Shown here in pieces: positions 44,484 through 52,813 of a DNA stretch of 64,000 bases (positions are counted from its first letter, which is position 1; every line of letters starts with the position of its first letter). The DNA lies in contig NZ_CP108581.1 in the NCBI RefSeq assembly GCF_036010665.1, positions 379,501-443,500 on the forward strand, given 5' to 3'. This DNA is from Microbispora sp. NBC_01189 (GTDB taxonomy: Bacteria > Actinomycetota > Actinomycetes > Streptosporangiales > Streptosporangiaceae). The notes under the pieces are model-generated. The model was not told where the DNA came from. It did no database searches and saw only the letters and a program-made list of their open reading frames with translations. A program made the translations under genes and the position numbers.

Positions 44484-45662
44484 TTACTTGATCACCAGGG
44501 ACGACAGGTAGCCCGCCAGGTTGCGCGCCACCTCTTCGACGGAGTCGCCGCCGAACTTCTCGACCGCCGCGTCCGCGAGCACCAGCGCGACCATGGCCTC
44601 GGCCACGATCCCGGCGGCGGGGACGGCGCACACGTCCGAGCGCTCGTGGTGGGCCTTGGCCGCCTCGCCGGTCAGCACGTCGATCGTGGCGAGCGCCCGG
44701 GGCACCGTGGAGATCGGCTTCATCGCCGCGCTGACCCGCAGCGGCTCGCCGTTGGTCATGCCGCCCTCGACGCCGCCGGCCCGGTTGGTGATCCGGTGGA
44801 CGCCCTCGGCCGTGTTCTCGATCTCGTCGTGGGCCCGCGACCCGGGGCGGCGGGCGGTCTCGAAACCGTCGCCGACCGCGACACCCTTGATCGCCTGGAT
44901 GCCCATCAGCGCGGCGGCGAGACGGGCGTCGAGGCGCCGGTCCCAGTGCGTGTAGCTGCCGAGGCCCGGCGGCAGGCCGTAGGCGACGACCTCGACGACC
45001 CCGCCGAGTGTGTCGCCGTCCTTGTGCGCCTTGTCGATCTCGGCGATCATCGCGGCGCTCCCGCCCGGGTCGAGGCAGCGCACCGGGTCGGCGTCCACCG
45101 CCTCCAGGTCGGCCGGGCCGGGGATCACGTCGCGGGGCGCGACGGCCTCGCCGATCGCGACCACGTGGCTGACGATGTCGACGCCGAGTGCCTGCTTGAG
45201 GAAGGAGCGCGCGACCTGACCCAGCGCCACCCGGGCGGCCGTCTCACGCGCACTGGCCCGGTCGAGCACCGGCCGCGCGTCGTCGAAGCCGTACTTCTGC
45301 ATGCCCGCGAGGTCGGCGTGACCGGGACGGGGACGGGACCGCGGCGCGTTGCGCGCCTGGCCCTCCAGGACGGCCGGGTCCACCGGGTCCGCGGCCATCA
45401 CGGTCTCCCACTTCGGCCATTCGGTGTTGCCGACGCGGATGGCGACGGGCGATCCCAGGGTGCGGCCGTGCCGTACGCCTCCGGAGATCGTCACCACGTC
45501 CTGCTCGAACTTCATCCGTGCCCCGCGGCCGTATCCGAGACGGCGGCGGCGCAGCGCCTCGTCGAGGTCGGCGGTGGTCACCGACACCCCGGCGGGGAGG
45601 CCTTCCAGGATCGCGAGAAGCTCGGGGCCGTGTGACTCCCCGGCGGTCAACCAGCGCAGCAT
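44484..45662 (-). CDS. aroC: Chorismate synthase
   Basis: 392 residues from ATG 45662 ([12 protein letters not shown]); an upstream GTG would add 17 non-conserved residues. The signature blocks are [33 protein letters not shown] and the FMN/substrate-binding [17 protein letters not shown]. It converts EPSP to chorismate and needs reduced FMN. It is the first cistron of the aroC-aroK-aroB-aroQ block. The 168-bp gap upstream holds repeats that may be regulatory. Confidence 0.95.
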   Translation of the reverse strand: MLRWLTAGESHGPELLAILEGLPAGVSVTTADLDEALRRRRLGYGRGARMKFEQDVVTISGGVRHGRTLGSPVAIRVGNTEWPKWETVMAADPVDPAVLEGQARNAPRSRPRPGHADLAGMQKYGFDDARPVLDRASARETAARVALGQVARSFLKQALGVDIVSHVVAIGEAVAPRDVIPGPADLEAVDADPVRCLDPGGSAAMIAEIDKAHKDGDTLGGVVEVVAYGLPPGLGSYTHWDRRLDARLAAALMGIQAIKGVAVGDGFETARRPGSRAHDEIENTAEGVHRITNRAGGVEGGMTNGEPLRVSAAMKPISTVPRALATIDVLTGEAAKAHHERSDVCAVPAAGIVAEAMVALVLADAAVEKFGGDSVEEVARNLAGYLSSLVIK

Positions 45663-45675
45663 GACGACCAGTCTT

Positions 45676-45732
45676 CCATGTGCGCCCGACTGCGGCGTCA
45701 CCCCGACACCCATGTGCGCATTCCCCGCACAT
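45676..45732 (-). promoter_or_regulatory. Repeat and stem-loop upstream of aroC
   Basis: The sequence CCATGTGCGC occurs at about 45676 and again at about 45710. The second copy is the left arm of a perfect stem-loop, ATGTGCG (45712-45718) and CGCACAT (45726-45732), with a 7-nt loop. It lies within 14-70 bp of the aroC start, in the place of an operator or leader structure for the aro operon. No known regulator was matched. Confidence 0.35.
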
Positions 45733-45789
45733 CAGGCCAGGTCCGCCCGGCCCGGTACGTCGGACACAGTTGATCGGGCCCAGCTCGTG

Positions 45790-45834
45790 AGGCACGGTCC
45801 GTCAGTCCCGGTTCCGTCAGGCACGGTTCGTCAG
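45790..45834. repeat. Three tandem 14-15 bp repeats at the end of the prepilin peptidase gene
   Basis: Three imperfect copies of a GCACGGTTCCGTCAG-like unit lie head to tail and run into the stop codon of the prepilin peptidase gene (45831-45833). They appear to be slippage-type repeats. Confidence 0.4.
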
Positions 45835-46658
45835 GCCCAGTTGGTGAGACACAGCGCGACCAGCGCGCCCGCGATCATGAACGGGCCGAACGGGAACTCG
45901 GTCGTCCGGGTGGCCCTGCGCGCCAGGAGCAGTCCCACGGCGTACAGCGCGCCGAGCACCTGCCCGGCCATCCCGGCGACGACCACGGACTGCGCGCCGA
46001 GCGCGCCGGTCAGCAGGCCGATCAGCCCGGCCAGCTTGACGTCGCCGAGCCCCAGACCGGTCGGGCGGATGAGCCACAGCACGGCGTAGACGGCCCCGAG
46101 CGCGCACCCCGACACCAGGGCCGGCACCAGACGGCCCGACGGCGCGAGCAGGACCAGCAGGATCGGGTACGACGGCAGCGTGATCGCGTCGGGCAGCAGC
46201 CAGGTCCTCCGGTCGATCTCCGTGAGCGCTGCCCCTACCGGCACGGCGTACGCCCACGCCGCCAGGACCCAGCCATCGTGGATCCCCCAGGCGGCCAGGG
46301 CGGCCGCGAGCGCGGTCGCGCCTTCGAGCAGGTACGGCGGGCGGGGCAGGGGCACCGCGCGCACCGCCGCCGCGAACGCGCGGACCACCTCGGCCCGGCG
46401 GCCGCCCGGCTCCACCCCGCCCCGCGCCTCGGGCCGGGCTTCGGGCCGGGCTTCGGGCTGGGCTTCGGACTGAGCTTCGGACTGAGCTTCGGACTGAGCT
46501 TCGGACTGAGCTTCGGGCCGGGCTTCGGACTGCCGCACCTCGGGCTGGGCTTCGGAGTGCGCCTCGGGCCGCGCGTCGAACCCTGCGGCGAGCGCCCGGG
46601 CGTACGCGCCCGCGATCAGGCCGAGGACGGTGGCGGCGACGATGACGGGGAGGGACAC
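45831..46658 (-). CDS. Prepilin peptidase (A24 family)
   Basis: 275 residues from GTG 46658. The two catalytic aspartates are D149 (TEIDRRTWLLPD) and D206 (GLGLGDVKLAG). About six transmembrane segments are predicted. The N-terminal methyltransferase domain and its Cys motif are missing, as in short actinobacterial TadV/PilD-type enzymes. Residues 31-80 are a hydrophilic SEAQ/PEAR tandem repeat (12-bp units at 46420-46570) inserted after the first helix. It would process type IV or Flp pilin-like leader peptides. No pilin or tad genes are in view, so its substrates lie elsewhere. Confidence 0.85.
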   Translation of the reverse strand: MSLPVIVAATVLGLIAGAYARALAAGFDARPEAHSEAQPEVRQSEARPEAQSEAQSEAQSEAQSEAQPEARPEARPEARGGVEPGGRRAEVVRAFAAAVRAVPLPRPPYLLEGATALAAALAAWGIHDGWVLAAWAYAVPVGAALTEIDRRTWLLPDAITLPSYPILLVLLAPSGRLVPALVSGCALGAVYAVLWLIRPTGLGLGDVKLAGLIGLLTGALGAQSVVVAGMAGQVLGALYAVGLLLARRATRTTEFPFGPFMIAGALVALCLTNWA

Positions 46659-46810
46659 GCGGCCGACCCTAACGCCCGCACGCCGGCCCCCGCCCGATCC
46701 GCGTACGTCCCTGTGGACGACCGCTCTCCGGTGGAAAACGGCCTGCGGCGGCCGGAATGAGTACGCTGATCGCGACAGGTCCCGACCGGCTCATCCAGAA
46801 GGGTGGCGAA

Positions 46811-47050
46811 ATGACCGGGCCATCCCTCACCGTGCTGGTGCCGCTTCTCGTGCTGCTGGTGGCGCTGGCGGTTGACAGCTGGGTTTATGCGGATGCCAGG
46901 AAGCACGTCAGGCAGGGTGAACCGGCCGTCTTCGCCCTCGGGCCGGTACGGATAGCGACGCCCGAGGCATGGTTCGCAGGATGCCTCATCTTGTGGGTCG
47001 TCTTCTTCCCGCTCTACCTGACGGTCACCGGGCGCAATCCCTTCCGCTGA
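46811..47050 (+). CDS. Small membrane protein
   Basis: 79 residues from ATG 46811, with GAAGGGTGG upstream. Two hydrophobic helices (6-23 and 54-73) flank a short hydrophilic loop (VYADARKHVRQGEPAVFALGPVRIATPEAW). The YADARK pattern after the first helix recalls small actinobacterial membrane proteins of unknown function. The gene is convergent with the SseB-like gene, with a 4-bp gap. Confidence 0.7.
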   Translation: MTGPSLTVLVPLLVLLVALAVDSWVYADARKHVRQGEPAVFALGPVRIATPEAWFAGCLILWVVFFPLYLTVTGRNPFR

Positions 47051-47054
47051 GGAG

Positions 47055-47624
47055 TCACGCGCGGCGGCGGCTCCACCAGCGGCGGCGGGGTGCGTCCTCC
47101 GCGGCGCCGAACCGGGCCACCGTCGCGTCCGGCACCTCCCGGGTGAGGCGGTCGACGGCACCGGCGTCGCGCCTCGCCTCCTCCACCGTCGCGAGGGCCT
47201 GCAGCATGCCGCCCTCGATCACGAACGGGACCGGCCCGGCCACGTCCACGACCACGGCGGCGGCGTCCTCGTGCCGCGCAGCCTGGCACACCTGGGGAGC
47301 GGTCGCCTGCACCGGCCGGGCGTCCGCCCGCCACCGGCGCATCGGCTCGGCGCCGGTGAAGGCGAGCACCGCCTCGCGGCCGTCCTTGCCCACCAGTTTG
47401 GGGAGAGCCATCTCGCTCTCCTTCTCCTGGCGCAGGCCGTGCTCGCCGACCTCCGACTCGGTGAGCAGCGCGACCACGGGCACCAGCAGTCGGCTCCCAG
47501 CGAGCGCCGCCAGGACGTCGGCGGCGGTCGCCGTACCGGCCTCGAACGCCGACAGCGCTGCCGCTGCGGCCGCGTCGGCGCCGCCCTCGTCGTCGGGGCG
47601 CAGGGGCTGCGGAATCGATGGCAC
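47055..47624 (-). CDS. SseB-family protein
   Basis: 189 residues from GTG 47624. The N-terminal half carries the SseB-type sequence ALSAFEAGTATAADVLAALAGSRLLVPVVALLTE then MALPKLVGKDGREAVLAFTGAEPMRRW. The name derives from the enhanced serine sensitivity phenotype in E. coli; in actinobacteria the role is unknown. The C-terminus is a basic tail (RRRWWSRRRA). It is cytosolic and begins 37 bp after the ring-opening amidohydrolase gene, possibly in the same transcript. Confidence 0.75.
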   Translation of the reverse strand: MPSIPQPLRPDDEGGADAAAAAALSAFEAGTATAADVLAALAGSRLLVPVVALLTESEVGEHGLRQEKESEMALPKLVGKDGREAVLAFTGAEPMRRWRADARPVQATAPQVCQAARHEDAAAVVVDVAGPVPFVIEGGMLQALATVEEARRDAGAVDRLTREVPDATVARFGAAEDAPRRRWWSRRRA

Positions 47625-47661
47625 GTCTCCCGACCCTACCTTCCGGGCCGGGCCCCGGATG

Positions 47662-48768
47662 TCAGCCCAGGTCGGCGATGGCGATGACCGGGCCTCCGCC
47701 GGACGGCCCCTGGTGGACGGCCGCCACGGAGACGAACACGGCCGGGTCTCCGGTCACGCTCGCCGCCACCCCGCCGACCGTCGCCTTGATCTGGCGGTGC
47801 CAGTGCACGTCGGAGTCGTCGAGCATGATGTTGCGCCGCCCGCGCACGCGGCCCGACGGGTCGGCCTCGCACTTGATGAACAGGTTGACCAGCCGGCCGC
47901 CGAGGTCGTCCGTACGGGGGCGCTCGGGCAGGTCGATCCCGGCGTTGGCGACGGCCTCCCAGATGCCGTCGCTGTCCAGGGCGTCCCGCATCACCGAGTG
48001 ACCGGCGCGGTAGCGCCCGCCGATCCCGCGGACGTTGCCCACCACGACGATCTGGGCCCGGTCGAGCTCCACGCCGCTGGAGCACGAGGCCACCGACGAG
48101 TAGAGCGACAGGTCCTTGTGGATCTGCTCGGCCGACGGCATCCCGATCTCCCCGAGCGCGACCGCGATGCCGAGCGCGGTGGTCGAGTTGGAGATGTCCA
48201 TCGACTTGAGCGTGTCCTCGGTGACGACCGTCCGCCCGCGCTCCTTCGCGTCGGTGATCGTCGACAGCGTGAGCAGCGGGGTCTTGGTCTGCACGTAGTG
48301 GACGTCGGCCGGGTCGTCGATCCCGGCGAGCTTCATGGCCTCCCGGACCCCGGCGGCGACCTTCTCGACCATCGCGGGCCGGCCGATGTCCTCGGGGAGG
48401 ATCACCTCGCTCATCGCCACGCCGACGCTCACCCTCGGCTCGTCGGTGCGTACGGCCGTCGCCGGGTCGACCGTCGCGAAGACGGTCGCATGCGGGCTGA
48501 GCACGCCGTCGGTCCCGCCGGACCACACCAGCGGCACCTGCGCGATCTCCTCCGGCGTACGGGTGCCCTTCGCGGCCAGCACCTCGCGGAAGGCCCGGTC
48601 GGCGAGGATCCGCGTGTAGTCGTTGACCCCGCCGTTGCCCTCGGTCTTACCGACGACCGCCAGCACCCGGTCGGCCTCGATCACCCCGTCGTCGATCAGC
48701 TTCGCGAGCCCGGAGGCGTCGGTGACGCTCTCGATGGGAATCTTCCGTACCTCGATCGGATCCGGCAC
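47662..48768 (-). CDS. Ring-opening amidohydrolase (cyanuric acid hydrolase/barbiturase family)
   Basis: 368 residues from GTG 48768, with GGAGGG 4-5 nt upstream. The three pseudo-repeats each keep a Ser/Lys pair: K41/S83 ([22 protein letters not shown]), K162/S231 ([19 protein letters not shown]) and K299/S356 ([20 protein letters not shown]). This is the full catalytic set of the family, which opens cyclic amides such as cyanuric acid or barbiturate. Which of these it uses cannot be told. It overlaps the carbamate kinase stop by one base (TAGTG), so the two are coupled. No biuret or allophanate hydrolase is seen nearby. Confidence 0.85.
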   Translation of the reverse strand: MPDPIEVRKIPIESVTDASGLAKLIDDGVIEADRVLAVVGKTEGNGGVNDYTRILADRAFREVLAAKGTRTPEEIAQVPLVWSGGTDGVLSPHATVFATVDPATAVRTDEPRVSVGVAMSEVILPEDIGRPAMVEKVAAGVREAMKLAGIDDPADVHYVQTKTPLLTLSTITDAKERGRTVVTEDTLKSMDISNSTTALGIAVALGEIGMPSAEQIHKDLSLYSSVASCSSGVELDRAQIVVVGNVRGIGGRYRAGHSVMRDALDSDGIWEAVANAGIDLPERPRTDDLGGRLVNLFIKCEADPSGRVRGRRNIMLDDSDVHWHRQIKATVGGVAASVTGDPAVFVSVAAVHQGPSGGGPVIAIADLG

Positions 48769-49703
48769 TATCCCTCCACCCCTCTGGACACCCTGGTCCC
48801 GATATTTCCCGACAACGCGGCACCGATGTGGTGCAGCGAGGTGATCACCGCCTGGTTGCCGCCCGCCTCGGCGAAGCGCAGGGCGGCCTCGACCTTGGGG
48901 CCCATGCTGCCCCCGGCGAAGTGACCGGCCGCCTGCAACGCGCGCAGCGCGGCGACGCCGACGTCCCCGATCGGGCGGGCCCGGGGCGTGCCGAAGTCCA
49001 CCGAGGCGTACGGCACGTCGGTCGCGATCACGAGGTCGGTGGCGCCGACGGCGACGGCGAGCGCGGCGGCGGCGAGGTCCTTGTCGACCACCGCCTCGAT
49101 CCCGGTCAGCACGCCGTCCGGCCGGCGTACCACCGGCACTCCCCCGCCCCCGGCGGCGACGACCGTGAACCCGGCCTCGATCAGAGTGACGGCCGCGGCG
49201 GCGTCGAGAACCTCCACCGGCCGGGGCGAGGCGACCACCCGCCGCCAGCCGCGTTCGAAGCGCCGCCAGACCTGGCCCTCCCCCTCGAACCGGCGCGCCT
49301 CGTCCTCGCCGAAGTAGCGCCCGATCGGCTTGACCGGGTCCCGGAACGCCGGGTCGTCCGCGTCCACCAGCGTGCGCGTGACGACGGCGGCCACCCGCGC
49401 GTGCCCCAGCTCCCGCTGGAGGGCGTTCATGATGAGCGCGCCGATCGTGCCCTGCGTCTGCGCCACGCACCAGTCGAGCGGCACGGGCGGCACGACCCCC
49501 GCACTGAGCTGGTTCTTCAGCAGGATGTTGCCGACCTGCGGACCGTTGCCGTGGGTCAGCACCACCTCGTGCCCGGCCCGGATGAGCGCCGCCACGTGGG
49601 CCATCGCCTCGCCGATCGCCCGGTGCTGGTCCGCCGGGGACGCGCTCCCGTCCGGAGCCGTCATGGCGTTGCCGCCGAGTGCGATCAGTACGCGTCCGCC
49701 CAC
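48768..49703 (-). CDS. arcC: Carbamate kinase
   Basis: 311 residues from GTG 49703. The family blocks are complete: [28 protein letters not shown], the [17 protein letters not shown] segment, and [12 protein letters not shown] followed by [12 protein letters not shown]. Normally it makes ATP and carbamate from carbamoyl phosphate and ADP at the end of the arginine deiminase or allantoin routes. No arcA/arcB or transcarbamylase is present in the window. It is the first gene of a two-gene operon with the ring-opening amidohydrolase. This suggests carbamoyl phosphate is produced, or carbamate handled, in degradation of a cyclic ureide. Confidence 0.9.
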   Translation of the reverse strand: MGGRVLIALGGNAMTAPDGSASPADQHRAIGEAMAHVAALIRAGHEVVLTHGNGPQVGNILLKNQLSAGVVPPVPLDWCVAQTQGTIGALIMNALQRELGHARVAAVVTRTLVDADDPAFRDPVKPIGRYFGEDEARRFEGEGQVWRRFERGWRRVVASPRPVEVLDAAAAVTLIEAGFTVVAAGGGGVPVVRRPDGVLTGIEAVVDKDLAAAALAVAVGATDLVIATDVPYASVDFGTPRARPIGDVGVAALRALQAAGHFAGGSMGPKVEAALRFAEAGGNQAVITSLHHIGAALSGNIGTRVSRGVEG

Positions 49704-49826
49704 ATCCGGAAACTATCCAGCCCCACACAGGCCTTCATTGGCGAATATCGCCCATCGATCGCCCATTCTTCGGCAACCGATCCCCTCACCGAGCCGACCG
49801 CTCCACCTCTGCCACGGTCAAGGCCC

Positions 49827-50208
49827 TCAGGAGGCGATGAAGCCGCGCAGCACACTCGCGACCTCGTCGACCTCGGCGAGCTTCCTCGAAGCCACCGCGA
49901 TCACGAACTCGTATGCGGCGTCGTCATCCTGCGGATCGATCTCCAGCCCGTCCTTCGCCCAGAAGACGTACATAGTGAGGCACGCCGCGCGTTCAATGCC
50001 GTCCACAAACGGATGATTGGACACGATCGAGTGCAGGATGGCTGCCGCCTTGGTGAAGAGATCGGGGTAAGCATCCCGTCCGAACACCGTTGTCCCGGGG
50101 ACGCAGCAGGGCCGCCTCCAGAAGCCCGACGTCACGAACCTCGACCGGCCCTCCCGTCGCCCGGCGGGCGATGCTCAGCCCCTGTTCAAGGGAGATGTAG
50201 CGGATCAC
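49827..50208 (-). pseudogene. Doc-type toxin gene, frameshifted and with a damaged Fic motif
   Basis: The first part (from GTG 50208) reads VIRYISLEQGLSIARRATGGPVEVRDVGLLEAALLRPR. The match then jumps frame near 50093-50101 to TTVFGRDAYPDLFTKAAAILHSIVSNHPFVDGIERAACLTMYVFW and runs to the stop at 49827. Joined, the two frames give a normal Doc/Fic toxin of about 125 residues. The catalytic motif should be HxFxDGNKR but reads HPFVDGIER, so Asn and Lys are also lost. The toxin is therefore inactive twice over. It follows a broken antitoxin, as in a decaying phd/doc-type module. Confidence 0.75.
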
Positions 50209-50382
50209 TCCCCAGCCTGCGCAGGAGGTCCGCGAAACGCTGCGCCCCCTTCTCGGCCAGCAGGTCGGTGTACTCGTCGCCGGCGACACGAGCGAGGTAG
50301 TCGTCGATCGCCTGAAGGGCGATCTGCTGCATGTTCCGCCCTTCCCTCTCCGCGCGCCGCGTGCCTAATAACGGAAAGTCAT
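50186..50382 (-). pseudogene. Broken antitoxin gene of the doc module
   Basis: The C-terminal part (AEREGRNMQQIALQAIDDYLARVAGDEYTDLL) is the usual body of a ribbon-helix-helix-like antitoxin paired with Doc, ending at TGA 50186-50188, inside the doc start. A start ATG at 50382 begins MTFRY as expected for such antitoxins but meets a TAG after five codons and is in a different frame. The middle of the N-terminal domain has therefore been deleted or shifted. DNA binding is presumably lost. Confidence 0.6.
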
Positions 50383-50390
50383 CTAACTTA

Positions 50391-50671
50391 TCAGCCGTCG
50401 AAGCGGCGGAGGCGGGTGACGGCCTCGCCGATGACCTCGTCCCGCTTGCAGAAGGCGAACCGCAGGAAGTGGCGGCCACGGTCCGGGTGGTCGTAGAAGA
50501 CCTGGGTGAGGATCGCGACGACTCCCGCCAGCTCGGGCAGCCGCCGGGCGAGGTCGAGCCCGTCGGTGAAGCCGAGCGGCCGGATGTCGGTCTGTACAAA
50601 GTAGGTGCCGGCCGGCCGCAGCACTCCGAATCCCGCCTCCTCCAGCCCGGCCATCAGCCGCTCGCGCTTGG
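50391..50671 (-). pseudogene. Duplicated C-terminal fragment of the aminotransferase gene
   Basis: About 270 bp closely match the 3' end of the intact aminotransferase gene at a constant offset of 830 bp (50401-50671 against 51231-51501). The translation (RLMAGLEEAGFGVLRPAGTYFVQTD to VTRLRRFDG) differs at only a few residues. The fragment lacks the catalytic domain and PLP lysine, and the sequence before it (50672-50750) is unrelated. It looks like a duplication remnant fused to unrelated sequence, adjoining the broken toxin-antitoxin module. Confidence 0.75.
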
Positions 50672-50980
50672 GGCGTCTGCTCCACCAGCGTCCGCAGTAG
50701 CAGCACATGGACCAGCAGACGCGGAAGGTCCTCGGGGAAGGCATCCCGCGTCACTTGCGCCGGGAGTCACCACAACTTGAGGTATCCGCCTGGCAGCTAC
50801 GAGACATCACCGCAGTTTCGGCCTGATGTATCGGTATGCCGACATTCGGCATCCGAGGAGGTGGTGGCCATGGCAATGGCTTGCCGGGCTGCCTACAGTG
50901 GACGTCGTGATGGCCTCTGCGCCCCTTCGCGGTCCCGCGGCGGTAATCGCCTACCAGTTGGAGTCCGTGCGAGCCAGACC
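50672..50980. other. Stretch with no convincing gene
   Basis: Open frames occur but none has a family match, a good start or protein-like composition. The sequence around 50770-50860 is AT-richer than its surroundings. It appears to be part of the same decayed region as the toxin-antitoxin remnants. Confidence 0.4.
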
Positions 50981-51172
50981 ATGGCGCGGATAGACCCCGC
51001 AGGCGGTCCGCCACTGCTTGACCTCGGCTCTGGCCTGGCCCGTCTGCGTCGGTGGGCGGAGGACAATCCCCTGCCGGACGACGAGCCAGGGGGCACCGAG
51101 GATCTGATGAAAGAGATCAAGCATTTCGCCGCGCTCCGGGCAGAGGCGACCCGGAAACTCCTGGAGGAGTAG
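50981..51172 (+). CDS. Small hypothetical protein
   Basis: 63 residues from ATG 50981 (MARIDPAGGPPLLDL). The sequence is hydrophilic and helical, with a charged C-terminus (DLMKEIKHFAALRAEATRKLLEE). There is no membrane segment. A ribosome-binding site is weak (GGAG about 15 nt upstream). I do not recognise the family. Its place in a decayed toxin-antitoxin region raises the possibility that it is a leftover small regulator. Confidence 0.4.
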   Translation: MARIDPAGGPPLLDLGSGLARLRRWAEDNPLPDDEPGGTEDLMKEIKHFAALRAEATRKLLEE

Positions 51173-51223
51173 CGCCGGGCCCTACCGGCGTCCGGGCCGG
51201 CCTGCTGAACTGACGAGGTGGCT

Positions 51224-52387
51224 TCAGGAGAGGCGGCGGAGGCGGGTGACGGCCTCGTCGATGACCTCGTCCCGCTTGCAGAAGGCGAAGCGCAGGAAGT
51301 GGCGGCCGCGGTCCGGGTGGTCGTAGAAGACCTGGGTGGGGATGGCGACTACCCCCGCCAGCTCGGGCAGCCGCCGGGCGAGGTCGAGCCCGTCGGTGAA
51401 ACCGAGCGGCCGGATGTCGGTCTGCACGAAGTAGGTGCCGGCCGGCCGCAGCACTCCGAATCCCGCCTCCTCCAGCCCGGCCATCAGCCGGTCACGCTTG
51501 GCCTGCAGGGACGCTCTCTGGGACTCGACCCAGTCCATCTCCTCGCGCAGCGCGTACGCGATCGCGGACTGCCAGGGGGCGCTCGCTGTGTAGGTGAGGA
51601 ACTGCTTGACCGTCCGCACGGCGGCGGTGAGGGACTCCGGGGCGCACAGCCAGCCGGTCTTCCAGCCGGTGACGCTGAACGTCTTGCCCGCCGACGAGAT
51701 CATGATCGTACGCTCGCGCATGCCGGGCAGGGTGGCCAGCGGCACGTGCTCGACACCGTCGAAGGCGAGGTGCTCGTAGACCTCGTCGGTGACGGCGACC
51801 AGGTCGTGCTCGCGGCACACGCGGGCGACGCACTCCAGTTCCTCCCGGGTGAACACGGTCCCGGTGGGGTTGTGCGGCGAGTTGACCAGGATCGCGCGGG
51901 TGCGGGGCGTGATCGCGGCTTCCAGCTCGGCCGGGTCGAAGGTGAACCGCCCCGCGTCCACGCGCAGCGTGACCGCCCTGCGCACGGCGCCCGCGAGCGC
52001 GACGGCCGCGGCGTAGGAGTCGTAGTAGGGCTCGAAGACGACCACCTCGTCGCCCGGTTCGCACAGCGCGAGGATCGCCGCGGCGATGGCCTCGGTGGCG
52101 CCGACGGTGACGAGGACCTCCCCGTCGGGGTCGTAGGCGAGGCCGTACCACTGCTTGCGATGCTCGGCGACCGCCTGGCGCAACTCGGGCAGGCCGGGGC
52201 CGGGCGGATACTGGTTGAGGCCGCCCCGGACGGCCTCGGCCGCCCGCTCCAGCATGCGCTCCGGCCCGTCGGTGTCCGGGAAACCCTGCCCCAGGTTGAT
52301 CGAGCCCGTCTCCACGGCCAGCTTCGTCATCGTGGCGAACACGGTCGTGCCGAACTCCCGCATCCGCCGCACCAGAGGCTCTCTCAC
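51224..52387 (-). CDS. Class I/II PLP-dependent aminotransferase
   Basis: 387 residues. Fold-type I aminotransferase with the PLP-binding Lys in SSAGKTFSVTGWKTGW, the Asn in LVNSPHNPTGTVF, the Asp/Tyr in VAVTDEVYEHLAFDG, and the substrate Arg in HFLRFAFCKRDEVI. It groups with the kynurenine-glutamine/methionine aminotransferase (YbdL-like) or DapC-like type; substrate preference cannot be assigned from sequence alone. A 270-bp copy of its 3' end lies 830 bp away and could recombine with it. Confidence 0.85.
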   Translation of the reverse strand: MREPLVRRMREFGTTVFATMTKLAVETGSINLGQGFPDTDGPERMLERAAEAVRGGLNQYPPGPGLPELRQAVAEHRKQWYGLAYDPDGEVLVTVGATEAIAAAILALCEPGDEVVVFEPYYDSYAAAVALAGAVRRAVTLRVDAGRFTFDPAELEAAITPRTRAILVNSPHNPTGTVFTREELECVARVCREHDLVAVTDEVYEHLAFDGVEHVPLATLPGMRERTIMISSAGKTFSVTGWKTGWLCAPESLTAAVRTVKQFLTYTASAPWQSAIAYALREEMDWVESQRASLQAKRDRLMAGLEEAGFGVLRPAGTYFVQTDIRPLGFTDGLDLARRLPELAGVVAIPTQVFYDHPDRGRHFLRFAFCKRDEVIDEAVTRLRRLS

Positions 52388-52813
52388 GCCGTGAGCCTAC
52401 CTGAACCTCAAGATGCAGGCGATGAGGTGAGAAAGCCTCAATAGCCCAATGTCAGGGCATAAGCCCGCTAATCATAATTCATCTGGAGCAGTCCTCCGCC
52501 ACACGCCCGCAAGCCCCTGGCTAACACCTTAGCAGGCATTCCAGAAACGACGCCCTCATTCTGCGCATTCAGCCGCCTACGGACCAACACAGAGCACCGG
52601 AGGGTGGCAGCCACAACGATGAAGAGTTCGTTCCGCCGTTCGGACAGGCTGAATCGCTACATTCAGCCCAGAGGCCACCTCCCGACTCGTCCGCCAGCGC
52701 TGCCCGATCTGTAGCTCTTCACCTGCCCGGCAACGTCGTCACGGGCGCTCTCCCCAAGTAATCTGTGAGGGGCAGCGGAGGCCGTCCCCGAAGGGCACTC
52801 GAAGGAGTCGATC
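52388..52813. promoter_or_regulatory. 425-bp intergenic region of lower GC
   Basis: No coding frame with protein-like composition was seen. The stretch 52430-52500 contains AT-rich sequence (AATCATAATTC) rare elsewhere in the window. It is the presumed promoter region for the NB-ARC gene and, leftward, for the aminotransferase. An AAGGAG ribosome-binding site ends it (52802-52807). Confidence 0.35.
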
